Assembly (NCBI GenBank): GCA_964581385.1
Contig: CAZOOK010000008.1
Span: 1 to 64,000, forward strand
DNA: 64,000 nucleotides
Reading direction: 5' to 3'
From: CAZOOK01 sp964581385
GTDB lineage: Bacteria; Pseudomonadota; Gammaproteobacteria; Nevskiales; Nevskiaceae
Part shown: positions 1-7,817 of the stretch, piece after piece
Numbering within the stretch: position 1 is the stretch's first letter
Layout: every line of letters begins with the position of its first letter
The notes under the pieces: generated by a model
What the model was told of the DNA's origin: nothing
The model's input: only the letters and a program-made list of their open reading frames with translations
The model's database searches: none
Translations under genes and position numbers: made by a program

Positions 1-375
1 CTAAATCTCTGAAAAATTCAGCTCGAGCAGCACCCCGTTCAAGTCCTTCAGGAATATTTGGGTCAATGGAGCGTCTGGAATCTCATGAACGGAGAAATCC
101 ACGCCGCCGGCCTTCAGGCGATCCATCACTTCAACCTTTCCCGAACAACCTAAAGCCACATGGTGGATAGGTCCCGTCGGGCCGGGTTCGCAGTCGTAAT
201 GGAACAAATGGATAATCGCCCGGCCACCCGCGTCGCACAGCCACTGGACTTGTTCCGGCGGAAGGGGTGCCGGACCGTTTCTCGCGGTGAGACCAAGCAG
301 CTGCGTATAGAAGCGGGCCGAAGCGGCAACATCACGCGTACGGATATTGACGTGGTCGAGTGCATTCACCCTCAT
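1..375 (-). CDS. VOC-superfamily (glyoxalase/dioxygenase fold) protein
   Basis: A 124-residue protein made of a pair of beta-alpha-beta modules typical of the vicinal oxygen chelate fold. The first module opens with LDHVNIRTRD and the second with PIHHVALGC. Likely metal ligands are His8, one of His71/His72 and Glu118 near the C-terminus (in LLELNF). The start is supported by GAGGAG about 6 nt upstream. Small VOC proteins of this size can be lyases, isomerases, dioxygenases or binding proteins, and the substrate cannot be told from sequence. A second, different VOC gene lies upstream on the same strand. The gene is complete: its stop codon occupies the first three bases of the window. Confidence 0.85.
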   Translation of the reverse strand: MRVNALDHVNIRTRDVAASARFYTQLLGLTARNGPAPLPPEQVQWLCDAGGRAIIHLFHYDCEPGPTGPIHHVALGCSGKVEVMDRLKAGGVDFSVHEIPDAPLTQIFLKDLNGVLLELNFSEI

Positions 376-500
376 GGAAGACTCCTCAAGCTCAATGCAG
401 GACAGGCGAAAAAAGTGGCCGGAAGACGCTATCCCGTCGTCCCGTCCGTTAATGAATCATGGCCAATTCCTAGAAAGAGGATGTAGTGCTCGCGATCCAT

Positions 501-959
501 TCATTTTCCGCCCATCGCGGTCCAGCGTTCTGGCGTCATCCACACATATTCGAGATAGTGGCCCACCAGATCACGCGCGTCGATATAAATAAATTTCAAC
601 ATGTCGCCGCCACCTTCAAGGACCACTGGATAGCCCCTCTGCTCGATCCTGTCGCGAAAACTGTCCCATTCGGGGATGCGCATGCAGATGTGATGGAGCT
701 TCACGCCGTCGTCGGGCAGTTCGTTTCTATAGATGTCAACGAGCCCGGATACCGGCTGGATCAGTTCATATTGCAGGTTATTGACCCAGATGAAGGCGAG
801 CTTGGAGATCGCCGTACCCCGACCTTTTGGGGTCGTCACTTCGAAGGGCACTTCAAAGCTAATGACATTTTCCGCGCCGCCACGTGTGCGGAAGGACTCA
901 ATGGCCTTTCCAATATCACGAGTGATATAGCCGTTCTGGTAATGTTGCCCTTCAAGCAT
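501..959 (-). CDS. VOC-superfamily protein
   Basis: A 152-residue VOC-fold protein. A longer reading frame reaches 1010, but the ATG at 959 (MLEGQHYQNG) is preceded by a strong GGAGGAG at good spacing, so this start is preferred. The KLHHICMRIP segment (His89/His90) and Glu137 in HYLEYVW fit VOC metal ligands. It is closer to the larger dioxygenase-like members than its neighbour. The 125 nt between the two VOC genes holds no terminator I can see, so co-transcription is possible. Substrate unknown. Confidence 0.82.
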   Translation of the reverse strand: MLEGQHYQNGYITRDIGKAIESFRTRGGAENVISFEVPFEVTTPKGRGTAISKLAFIWVNNLQYELIQPVSGLVDIYRNELPDDGVKLHHICMRIPEWDSFRDRIEQRGYPVVLEGGGDMLKFIYIDARDLVGHYLEYVWMTPERWTAMGGK

Positions 960-1420
960 CTTTGACTCCTCCAAAGCTTTCGGTGAGACGCCGCAGATCT
1001 TCACTGTCACAGTATCAGTTCGACGTATTTAGTCTTCCCGCCTTCTAATACCTTGTCGCATGATAGCCAATGCATGCAGATTCCTCTTCGAATTCGGACC
1101 TACTCGACTTGAAGTAGCGTGGCCCCATCGACTGTAAATACTTTTTTCAGCTTGAACGAAGCAACCCAGCTTTGAAAGGAAAAATGACATCGAAGAAAGG
1201 ACTTATTTTCGAAACCAGGTCTCATGCATCCGTGATCGATGCAGCGCTTGATGCGATCGGCTATCGCGGTGCGGCATAGCTGGAAGAAGAAGCAAGCAGT
1301 AGCACCATACGCACAAGAACGCGACTGAATACAGCTAGTATTAACGCTTTAATCAGCTTCAACCCGGAAAGGATCAAAATCGCATATGGATGGTGGATGG
1401 CGTAATCAAGCGAGGGTACG
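960..1420. other. Intergenic region between the VOC pair and the GntR-type gene
   Basis: About 460 nt with no recognisable gene. It should carry the divergent promoters of the VOC pair and the regulator. A 31-codon frame on the plus strand (1184-1279, starting MTSKKGLIFE, with AAAGGA a few bases upstream) is the only candidate small ORF. It matches nothing I recognise and could be chance or a gene remnant. Confidence 0.4.
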
Positions 1421-2143
1421 GTGCGATCAGTCAAGGCGAAGGGCAACCCAAAATTGCAGAAGCGTCATCTGGTACAGGAGACTGCCGCCAACCTGCGCGA
1501 CGTGATCCTCGCGCGCGAGGCGGGCGCGCAGATCGGTTCGCTCGACGAAGTGGCGCAGCTGCTCGGCGTGGGCATTGTTACCGTGCAGCAGGCGGCTCGC
1601 GTTCTTGAGCATGAGGGATTGCTGGCGGTGCGACGCGGGCCCGGCGGTGGCTATTACGGTACACGCCCGGACGAAGCCGCGTTGGAGCGCGCGTTCGCAG
1701 CGTACATGCGCGTGCATGGTGTCGATTATCGCGACGCATTGGAAATAACGACGCTTCTGGACTGCGAAATCATTCCTGCGGCAGCGCGCTGCAAGGACGA
1801 TGACTTGCGGAAAGTCATAAGCGCATTGAACGAACGTATTGATCTATGCGATGCGCCGGAAGATCGCGTGGCGTTCGAAAATGAATTGCGCAATGTGCTG
1901 TTCAAGTTCGTGGCGCGGCCACTCATTGAACTCCTGCTGCGCGTCACCAAGCAGTTGTACAAGGCGCAGTCGATGGTCGTTGTTTTTCGGGGCCAAGAGG
2001 GCGTTGCGGCATGGAAAACCGGCAAACGACGCATTCTCAACGCGATCCTGCGACAAGACGAAGAGCTGGCGCGTTTTGAAGCGGAGCGCTATCAGCGGCA
2101 GGTGTCGTTGCTGTTGCGCAAGACTAAATCTGATGAAGAGTGA
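1421..2143 (+). CDS. GntR-family transcriptional regulator (FadR/FCD-like)
   Basis: A 240-residue regulator with a GTG start preceded by GAGGG. Residues about 20-75 form a winged helix: DEVAQLLGVG is the first part of the helix-turn-helix, VTVQQAARVLEHEGLL the recognition helix, and VRRGPGGGYYG the wing typical of GntR proteins. The C-terminal ~140 residues are helical and resemble an FCD-type effector domain, although no full metal-binding His set is visible. It lies directly upstream of and parallel to the aldehyde dehydrogenase operon, so it is the obvious candidate regulator of that operon, probably a repressor released by an acidic or CoA-type metabolite. The target is inferred from position only. 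Confidence 0.85.
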   Translation: MRSVKAKGNPKLQKRHLVQETAANLRDVILAREAGAQIGSLDEVAQLLGVGIVTVQQAARVLEHEGLLAVRRGPGGGYYGTRPDEAALERAFAAYMRVHGVDYRDALEITTLLDCEIIPAAARCKDDDLRKVISALNERIDLCDAPEDRVAFENELRNVLFKFVARPLIELLLRVTKQLYKAQSMVVVFRGQEGVAAWKTGKRRILNAILRQDEELARFEAERYQRQVSLLLRKTKSDEE

Positions 2144-2201
2144 ACTCAGTTTCCGGAAACAGGCGCAAAAAAAACCCAAAATGGAATTCGGTCGCTCACT
2201 C

Positions 2202-2219
2202 AATAATAAGCATATTATT
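2202..2219. promoter_or_regulatory. AT-rich palindrome upstream of the aldehyde dehydrogenase operon
   Basis: A perfect inverted repeat with 7-bp arms AATAATA and TATTATT separated by AGCA, in the 254-nt gap between the GntR-type gene and the aldehyde dehydrogenase. Its symmetry and its A+T richness in a GC-rich genome suit an operator or a promoter-proximal site. Assignment to the adjacent GntR protein is inference; it does not match the usual FadR-type core. Confidence 0.4.
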
Positions 2220-2397
2220 AGCATAAATGTCCGATTTAAATAGATTGATCAGCATTGACACGGCAAATAAACGCCTATTAATCTTGCATTGGGATTTGCG
2301 AAACAGCATAAAGCTGGTCTCAATACAACCCGTCGCAGGCATCCAGCGCGACTACTAAAACGTCGCGACTCGCACTTTGCGCGAGGAGAAAATCAGA

Positions 2398-3879
2398 ATG
2401 GGCTTTGAGATTCGCAGCAAGAATATTTTTCCGCGACACGCGTTGATCGTCGGCGACCAGCGCAGGGAGCGTGGCTCCGGCAAGCTGCAGCCACACATCT
2501 ATCCTGCCAACGGACAAACCACCTGCGAACTCACCCTGGCAGGGCCTCAAGATGTGGATGCGGCGGTTCAAGCCGCACGCACCGCTTTTCCGGCGTGGCG
2601 TAGCCTGCCGGGCGACAAGCGTCGCGACCTGATGCTGAAGATGGCGGCGCTGATCGAGCAGCACTCGAAAGAATTGGCGGAGCTGTCCACTCTGGAGAAC
2701 GGTTCTCCAACACTCATGACTCCGTTCATCGTGCTCGATGCCGCGCAGAAGTTCCGCTACTTCGCGGGTTGGGCCGACAAGATTCACGGCGAAACCATCA
2801 GCACCTGGAGCGGACCCGCACACAATTACGTCGCCTATGAACCCTATGGCGTCGTCGGCGCCATCATTCCGTGGAACGGACCTTTATTCGCGGCAACGAT
2901 GGTCATCACGCCCGCCCTCGCCGCCGGCAACTGCGTGGTGTTAAAAGCGCCTGAGCTGGCGCCCTTCACAGTAATGCGCCTCGGTGAGCTGTTCCTGGAG
3001 GCAGGTTTTCCACCAGGTGTGGTCAACATGCTCGTCGGCGGTCCGGAAACTGGCGAAGCAATCGTCAGCCATCCGGGCATCGACAAGATTCAATTCGTCG
3101 GCAGTGGCACGACAGCAAAGAAGGTGCTGCGCACCGCGGCCGAAAGTCTGAAGCCTTGCGGACTCGAACTCGGTGGCAAGTCGGCGGTGATCGTGTTCGC
3201 GGACGCAGATCTGCAGCAAGCGGCGCGACGCGGTCTTTCCGGCGCCATCAGTGTGAGTGGACAAGGCTGCGTCAATGGCACGCGCCTGCTGGTTGAACGG
3301 CCGGTCTATGAGACCTATCTGAAGATGCTGCAGGCCATCGCTGCGCATATCAAAGTGGGTGATCCCTACGATCCATCAACAGTCATGGGGCCAGTCATTT
3401 CGGAAGCGGCGGTGCAACGCATTCTCGGCGCGATCGAAGGCGCAGTGAAACGCGACGGCGCGCGCCTGGTGATGGGCGGCGAGCGCATGGGTGGCGATTA
3501 TGCGTCGGGTTATTACCTGCCGCTTACCGTTATCGCCGATGTCGACAACAGCAGCGCACTCGCACAGCACGAAGTGTTCGGTCCGGTGCTGGCGGTCACT
3601 CCATTCGATACCGAAGAAGAAGCGATCGCGCTGGCTAACGACACCAAGTACGGCTTGGGCGCTTATATCCACACCGAGAATCTGCGCCGTGCCCATTATG
3701 TGGCGAGTCAGATGCAGGCCGGCATGGTGCAGGTCAACGGATCTGGCGAAGGCATGCAACCCTGTGCACCGTTCGGCGGCATGAAGCAGAGTGGCTACGG
3801 TCGGCTCGGCGGCGAGCACGGCCTGCACGAGTTCCTGCAGGTCAAAAATGTGTGGGTGAATCTGCAGGCCGCGAAGTGA
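2398..3879 (+). CDS. NAD(P)-dependent aldehyde dehydrogenase
   Basis: A 493-residue member of the aldehyde dehydrogenase superfamily, which oxidises aldehydes to acids. The catalytic glutamate is Glu257 (LELGGKS) and the nucleophilic cysteine Cys291 (SGQGCVNGT). IIPWNGP matches the oxyanion-hole asparagine motif, and the C-terminal PFGGMKQSG is typical. The length is normal. A longer frame starts at a TTG at 2377, but the ATG at 2398 has GAGGAG at good spacing. It is the first gene of a five-gene plus-strand operon (CMD protein, SDR, hydroxyacid dehydrogenase-like protein, SDR), probably a degradation pathway in which it removes an aldehyde made by one of the dehydrogenases. Substrate unknown. 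Confidence 0.95.
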   Translation: MGFEIRSKNIFPRHALIVGDQRRERGSGKLQPHIYPANGQTTCELTLAGPQDVDAAVQAARTAFPAWRSLPGDKRRDLMLKMAALIEQHSKELAELSTLENGSPTLMTPFIVLDAAQKFRYFAGWADKIHGETISTWSGPAHNYVAYEPYGVVGAIIPWNGPLFAATMVITPALAAGNCVVLKAPELAPFTVMRLGELFLEAGFPPGVVNMLVGGPETGEAIVSHPGIDKIQFVGSGTTAKKVLRTAAESLKPCGLELGGKSAVIVFADADLQQAARRGLSGAISVSGQGCVNGTRLLVERPVYETYLKMLQAIAAHIKVGDPYDPSTVMGPVISEAAVQRILGAIEGAVKRDGARLVMGGERMGGDYASGYYLPLTVIADVDNSSALAQHEVFGPVLAVTPFDTEEEAIALANDTKYGLGAYIHTENLRRAHYVASQMQAGMVQVNGSGEGMQPCAPFGGMKQSGYGRLGGEHGLHEFLQVKNVWVNLQAAK

Positions 3880-3948
3880 CGAATGCATCGGGAACGAATT
3901 CGGGCGAACGCAACGAGGGTGCAAGCCCGCGGCTCGTGGATGAGCCGC
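3877..3948 (+). repeat. Dispersed hairpin-ended repeat, copy A
   Basis: A 72-nt block that starts at the stop codon of the aldehyde dehydrogenase gene and ends in a hairpin: stem GCGGCTC (3929-3935), loop GTGGAT, stem GAGCCGC (3942-3948). A second copy lies at 47008-47080, again starting at a TGA stop and ending in the same stem. By eye at least 52 of 72 positions agree, with long identical runs such as TCGGGAAC, GGGCGA and TGGATGAGCCGC. The GTG in the loop is in frame with the CMD gene that follows. It looks like a REP-type or small non-autonomous mobile repeat. Confidence 0.75.
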
Positions 3949-4730
3949 ACACGTTGCTCGATCCGGTCGAGCGCACGCAGACCGGCGTTCGTTATCAGAC
4001 CGAACTGCTGGCCACGCCCGCACCCGAGCCGCGCACCCTATTCGAGGCCTCGTGGCGTGACTATGTGTTCGCCGAAGTCTGGTCGCGGCCGGGGTTGGAT
4101 CGGCGCTCGCGCTTCCTGATCGCGATTTCCAGTGCGGCCTGCTCCGGCGCGCCCGCCGCAACGCTGGACGGCTACGTCCGTGGTGCATTGACGCTGCGCG
4201 AACTCAGCCTAAGCGAGCTGCGCGAGGCGGTGCTGCACCTGGCCGTGTACGGCGGTTGGTCGCGCGCCGCGCTGCTCGATGCGGTGATCACTTGCGTGGC
4301 CGGGGCGCTAGGTCTGCCGCCGGCACCCTATGCTCCGATTCGTGGAGAGCCTTGGGATCCCAAGGTGCGTCATGCCGAGGGCAGCGCCAATTTCAAGGCG
4401 GTAATGATGTTCGGCGGCCCGCCTCCGGTCACTGCCTATTTCGAAAGCGGCATCGTCAATTTCGTATTTGGGGAAATGTGGATGCGTCCGGGACTGGATC
4501 AGCGCGCACGCCGCTGGATCACCCTCACCTGCGTGGCGGATTCCGCGTCGACAACACCGATCCGTTCTCATACCCACTCCGCGATGGCGAGCGGCAACGC
4601 GACGCGCGACGAGATGCTTGAGTTTGTGCTGCAGTACGCCATCCACGGCGGCTGGCCAAAGGCTTCGGTCATGCAGCAAGCCGTGATCGAAATGAGCGAC
4701 CGCGTCGCGAAAGGACTTCCTTACGAATGA
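3936..4730 (+). CDS. Double-domain carboxymuconolactone decarboxylase (CMD)-like protein
   Basis: A 264-residue protein with two CMD/AhpD-type helical modules in tandem. Each has a family-like helix, VLHLAVYGGWSRA in the first and VLQYAIHGGWPKA in the second. No CxxC pair is seen, so AhpD-like peroxidase activity is unlikely, and a gamma-CMD-like decarboxylase or hydrolase role is possible. The start is uncertain: the frame is open from a GTG at 3852, inside the aldehyde dehydrogenase gene. I chose the GTG at 3936, which lies in the loop of the repeat at 3877-3948 and gives a product beginning VDEPH, similar to the MDEPR start of cofD at the other repeat copy. It is part of the oxidation operon. 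Confidence 0.8.
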   Translation: MDEPHTLLDPVERTQTGVRYQTELLATPAPEPRTLFEASWRDYVFAEVWSRPGLDRRSRFLIAISSAACSGAPAATLDGYVRGALTLRELSLSELREAVLHLAVYGGWSRAALLDAVITCVAGALGLPPAPYAPIRGEPWDPKVRHAEGSANFKAVMMFGGPPPVTAYFESGIVNFVFGEMWMRPGLDQRARRWITLTCVADSASTTPIRSHTHSAMASGNATRDEMLEFVLQYAIHGGWPKASVMQQAVIEMSDRVAKGLPYE

Positions 4731-4752
4731 CATTGAGCTGGAGATTGAAGGT

Positions 4753-5514
4753 ATGCCAACAGCAAGTGATATGAAGGGCAAAGCCGCATTGGTGACGGGC
4801 GCGGCTTCAGGACTGGGGCATGCGACCGCGCTGAAACTGGCGCAGGCGGGCGCCGATGTGTGCATTGTCGACGTCAACGCCGCAGGGTTGGAGGAGACGG
4901 CGAAGCAGCTACGCGCGCTCGGCGTGCGCGTGCTGGTGCATGCCACCGATCTTGCCGTACGCGACAACTGCCTCGCGGCGGTCGCGGTGGCGGTCAAGGA
5001 ATTCGGCCGGCTCGATGCGCTATGCAATGTCGCCGGCATCATCGTCTTTTGCAATGCGCACGAGATGCGTGCCGTCGATTACGAGAAGACGATCGCGGTG
5101 AACTTGAATGCGCCCTTCTACCTGATGCAGGCGGCCATCCCGCATCTACTGAAAGCGCAAGGCGCGGTGGTCAACATCACTTCGTCCGCCGCCTTCGTCG
5201 GCGAAGCATATGCAGTCGCATACTGTGCGACCAAGGCGGCCCTGACGCAGATGACCAAGGCGCTGGCAATGGAGTACATGCACAAGCCGATCCGCTTCAA
5301 TGCGGTCGCGCCCGGCGGGATGATGACCAACATCGCCGCCACCATAAAAATTCCCGAAGGCGCCGACATGACACTGATCAAACGTTTCTCCGGTCTGCGC
5401 GGCACGGTGGAAGTGGATGATGTGGCGGATATGGTGGTATTTCTCGCCTCACCCGCCGGACGCAGCTATCACGGCGCGTGTATCGCGATCGATCGCGGCA
5501 TCACTGCGGGCTGA
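4753..5514 (+). CDS. Short-chain dehydrogenase/reductase (SDR)
   Basis: A 253-residue classical SDR that oxidises or reduces an alcohol/ketone with NAD(P). The nucleotide-binding motif TGAASGLG is at residues 15-22. CNVAG at 91-95 replaces the usual NNAG. The active site is Ser144/145, Tyr157 and Lys161 (YCATK). Asp50 at the end of beta-2 (VCIVD) suggests NAD preference. It starts 22 nt after the CMD gene in the same operon. The substrate is not determinable from sequence. Confidence 0.92.
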   Translation: MPTASDMKGKAALVTGAASGLGHATALKLAQAGADVCIVDVNAAGLEETAKQLRALGVRVLVHATDLAVRDNCLAAVAVAVKEFGRLDALCNVAGIIVFCNAHEMRAVDYEKTIAVNLNAPFYLMQAAIPHLLKAQGAVVNITSSAAFVGEAYAVAYCATKAALTQMTKALAMEYMHKPIRFNAVAPGGMMTNIAATIKIPEGADMTLIKRFSGLRGTVEVDDVADMVVFLASPAGRSYHGACIAIDRGITAG

Positions 5515-5534
5515 AGCGACGAAGGTGCATTCGC

Positions 5535-6341
5535 ATGGGTAAGATCGGCTTTCTCGGCCTTGGCAGTCAGGGCGCGCCGATGGCACGCCGCATGATCGAT
5601 GCTGGTTATCCCCTGATACTGTGGGCGCGACGCGCCGAGACACTGCAACCGTTTTCAGGCACGACGGCGGAGATTGCTCCGGATATTGCGGCGCTGGGCA
5701 AGCAGTCGGAACATGTCGGCATCTGCGTCGTCGACGACGCCGGCGTGCAGCAGGTCTGCGAGGCACTCATTCCGGCGATGCGTCCGGGCAGCCGCATCGC
5801 GATTCACTCCACCGTCCAGTCCAAACTTTGCGTGACGCTCGCGCAGCAAGCGGCTGCACGAGATATCGCGCTCATCGATGCGCCGGTCAGCGGCGGCGCG
5901 CCCGCCGCGACAGCTGGAACACTGACGGTGATGGTCGGCGGAGATGAGCAGGCCGTGGCGGCTGCGCGTCCGATCTTCGAAACCTTCGCTGGATTCATCG
6001 TGCGTCTTGGCGGCGTCGGCGCTGGGCAAATGGCGAAGCTCATCAACAACGCCCTGATGGCGGCGAATGTCGCCCTGGCTCATCACGCGCTCGCAGCCGG
6101 CTCTGTGCTTAGGCTCGACCGCGCCGCGCTGATCGAACTGGTGAAAGTGAGCAGTGGTCGCAGCTACGGATTCGAAGTGTATTCACGATTGCCCCAGCCT
6201 TCGGCTTTCGCACATGGCGCGAAACTGCTGGCCAAGGATTTGGGCTTGTTGGGAGAAGCCTTGGGTACGGATGACTCATTCACCGCGTTCCGCGACGTTG
6301 CCATGCCCTTCATTGATCAGGTGCTGAAAGAAACGAAGTGA
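5535..6341 (+). CDS. 3-hydroxyisobutyrate dehydrogenase-family NAD(P)-binding oxidoreductase
   Basis: A 268-residue beta-hydroxyacid dehydrogenase. The N-terminal Rossmann motif GFLGLGSQG, the substrate-binding signature DAPVSGGAPAATAGTL (about residues 116-131) and the catalytic lysine helix GQMAKLINNALM are all present. The frame is open further upstream and overlaps the SDR gene, but the ATG at 5535 has GAAGG in front and directly precedes the Rossmann strand. Such enzymes act on 3-hydroxyisobutyrate, tartronate semialdehyde or other beta-hydroxyacids. The neighbouring aldehyde dehydrogenase would suit the semialdehyde product. Confidence 0.92.
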   Translation: MGKIGFLGLGSQGAPMARRMIDAGYPLILWARRAETLQPFSGTTAEIAPDIAALGKQSEHVGICVVDDAGVQQVCEALIPAMRPGSRIAIHSTVQSKLCVTLAQQAAARDIALIDAPVSGGAPAATAGTLTVMVGGDEQAVAAARPIFETFAGFIVRLGGVGAGQMAKLINNALMAANVALAHHALAAGSVLRLDRAALIELVKVSSGRSYGFEVYSRLPQPSAFAHGAKLLAKDLGLLGEALGTDDSFTAFRDVAMPFIDQVLKETK

Positions 6342-6426
6342 GCGCGATGGCCGCTCTATCTGTCGCAGCGCCTGTTGACTGAAAAATACTAAACGCCGCT
6401 CAGCTGCGACACGCAGGAGAAAACTG

Positions 6427-7212
6427 ATGAGTTTTTCGCTCGACCAGTTCCGCCTTTCGGGCAAGGTTGCCATCGTTACCGGCGCCGGCGGCCGCGGCAA
6501 CAGCATCGGACGCGCTTATGCACTCGGCTTGGCCAATGCGGGGGCGTCCGTGGTGGTCGCCGATCTAAATGCCGACGGCGCCAAGCGGGTCTGCGATGAA
6601 ATCGTTTCAACCGGCGGCAAGGCGATCGCCGTCGGTGTCGACATCACCAATCCCGATTCGGTAGCCGCAATGGCCAAGGCCGCGACGGATGCGTTCGACG
6701 GGGTCGACATCCTGGTCAACAACGCGGCGCTGATGGCGGAGCTGGTCCATGCCACGGCGATCGACATACCGCTCGAAGACTGGAACCGCATCCTGAACGT
6801 CAACCTGACCGGCGCACTGAACTGTGCCAGGGCGATTGTGCCACTGATGCGCAAGCGCGGCGGCGGCAAGATCATCAACCAGGTTTCGGGCGGCGCCTTT
6901 CCGGCGGTCTCGGTTTACGGCGTCAGCAAGCTGGCGCTGGTCGGGCTGACGACGACACTGGCGCGCCAGCTCGGACGCGAAAAGATCAACGTCAATGCGA
7001 TCGCGCCCGGCAACACGACCAGCGACGCCGGACGCATGCTGACACCGGACGATTCGCCATTCATCAAATTCCTCGAAGCCAGCGTCGCCATGCGTGTGCG
7101 CGGCGCACCCGATGAGCTGGTCGGTACGTTGCTGCTGCTGTGCTCCGCGGCGGGTGACTGGATCACCGGCCAGGTATTCCACGTCGATGGCGGCTGGGTG
7201 CTGCGTCCCTGA
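6427..7212 (+). CDS. Short-chain dehydrogenase/reductase (SDR)
   Basis: A 261-residue SDR, the last gene of the operon. The cofactor motif is TGAGGRGNSIG (residues 18-28), NNAA stands in place of NNAG, and the catalytic residues are Ser154, Tyr164 and Lys168 (YGVSK). AGGAG lies upstream of the ATG. It differs clearly from the SDR at 4753, so the two probably act on different intermediates. The 85-nt gap from the previous gene has no clear terminator. Confidence 0.92.
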   Translation: MSFSLDQFRLSGKVAIVTGAGGRGNSIGRAYALGLANAGASVVVADLNADGAKRVCDEIVSTGGKAIAVGVDITNPDSVAAMAKAATDAFDGVDILVNNAALMAELVHATAIDIPLEDWNRILNVNLTGALNCARAIVPLMRKRGGGKIINQVSGGAFPAVSVYGVSKLALVGLTTTLARQLGREKINVNAIAPGNTTSDAGRMLTPDDSPFIKFLEASVAMRVRGAPDELVGTLLLLCSAAGDWITGQVFHVDGGWVLRP

Positions 7213-7557
7213 GTGGTCTTCGCGGAACTCATCTTCCGATAACACCGCCGGGCAGAAAAGAACACCTAAACCCAGCCGAACAAGCCTCCACGATACCGCG
7301 CCCTCTGCGGGGGCTGATCGACAATCGCCTGCGCCGTTCGGGCGAGCCATTTGGTCAATTCCTTATCGGCTTTTTATCGGCGCCCCTTGCCGCAGGCTTG
7401 AGCGGGATCTGCGGTGTGTAGAACACGAAACCCATCGAAAGAAGAATGATTTCCGGAGCGCTTACGCGGCTATCTCCATTGGCTTTGTGCAGATACTGCA
7501 TCTGCAATTGAAATCTGCTGACCGCGACAGTCCAAGCAGATTCAGTTTAGAATGTTC
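7213..7557. other. Intergenic region upstream of the cobalamin riboswitch
   Basis: About 345 nt with no supported gene. The short frames in it are fragmentary. It should contain the end of the SDR operon and the promoter of the riboswitch-controlled transcript. No convincing terminator or consensus promoter was seen by eye. Confidence 0.4.
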
Positions 7558-7730
7558 GTAGCAGGTGCCTGAAGGCTGCGTCGGCCGGAAGGTGAAACGG
7601 GAAGTTCGTTCAAATCGAACACTGCCCCCGCAACGGTGAGTGGGAAGCTCCGGCAAACAGCCACTGGATCGCGATGATCCGGGAAGGCGCCGAGGGCAAA
7701 GCCCGCGAGTCCGGAGACCGGCCTGCAAAT
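7558..7730 (+). promoter_or_regulatory. Cobalamin (adenosylcobalamin-type) riboswitch
   Basis: The conserved skeleton of the Rfam cobalamin riboswitch is visible in order: the opening GCAGGTGCC (7561-7569), GGTGAAACGGGAA, an AAATC element before ACTGCCCCCGCAACGGT, the B12-box-like GCCACTGG (from 7660), GGGAAGGC, and the closing AGTCCGGAGACC followed by GCCTGC (7721-7726), which pairs with GCAGGT at the start. It should bind adenosylcobalamin or a related cobalamin and reduce expression of the downstream receptor and lipoprotein when the vitamin is plentiful. Confidence 0.96.
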
Positions 7731-7736
7731 CATTTT

Positions 7737-7789
7737 CCGTGGTCGCGGCGGGCGACTTAGCGGGTGTGGCTAAGCCACGCCGACCACGG
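7737..7789 (+). promoter_or_regulatory. Hairpin after the riboswitch, possible expression platform
   Basis: CCGTGGTCGCGGCG (7737-7750) pairs, with a small bulge, with CGCCGACCACGG (7778-7789). The intervening bases include further TTAGC/GCTAA pairing. There is no U-run, so it is not a standard intrinsic terminator. It sits between the aptamer and the probable receptor start and may transmit ligand binding to transcription or translation. The hairpin also argues that the GTG at 7764, which lies inside it, is not the true receptor start. Confidence 0.5.
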
Positions 7790-7817
7790 GCTGTCTGCGA
7801 TTAGAGAAGTGCTCGTG

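Noticed and set aside
3852..3935. Upstream GTG start of the CMD gene inside the aldehyde dehydrogenase gene
   Set aside because: It would translate the repeat element and lacks a good ribosome-binding site; kept only as an alternative start.
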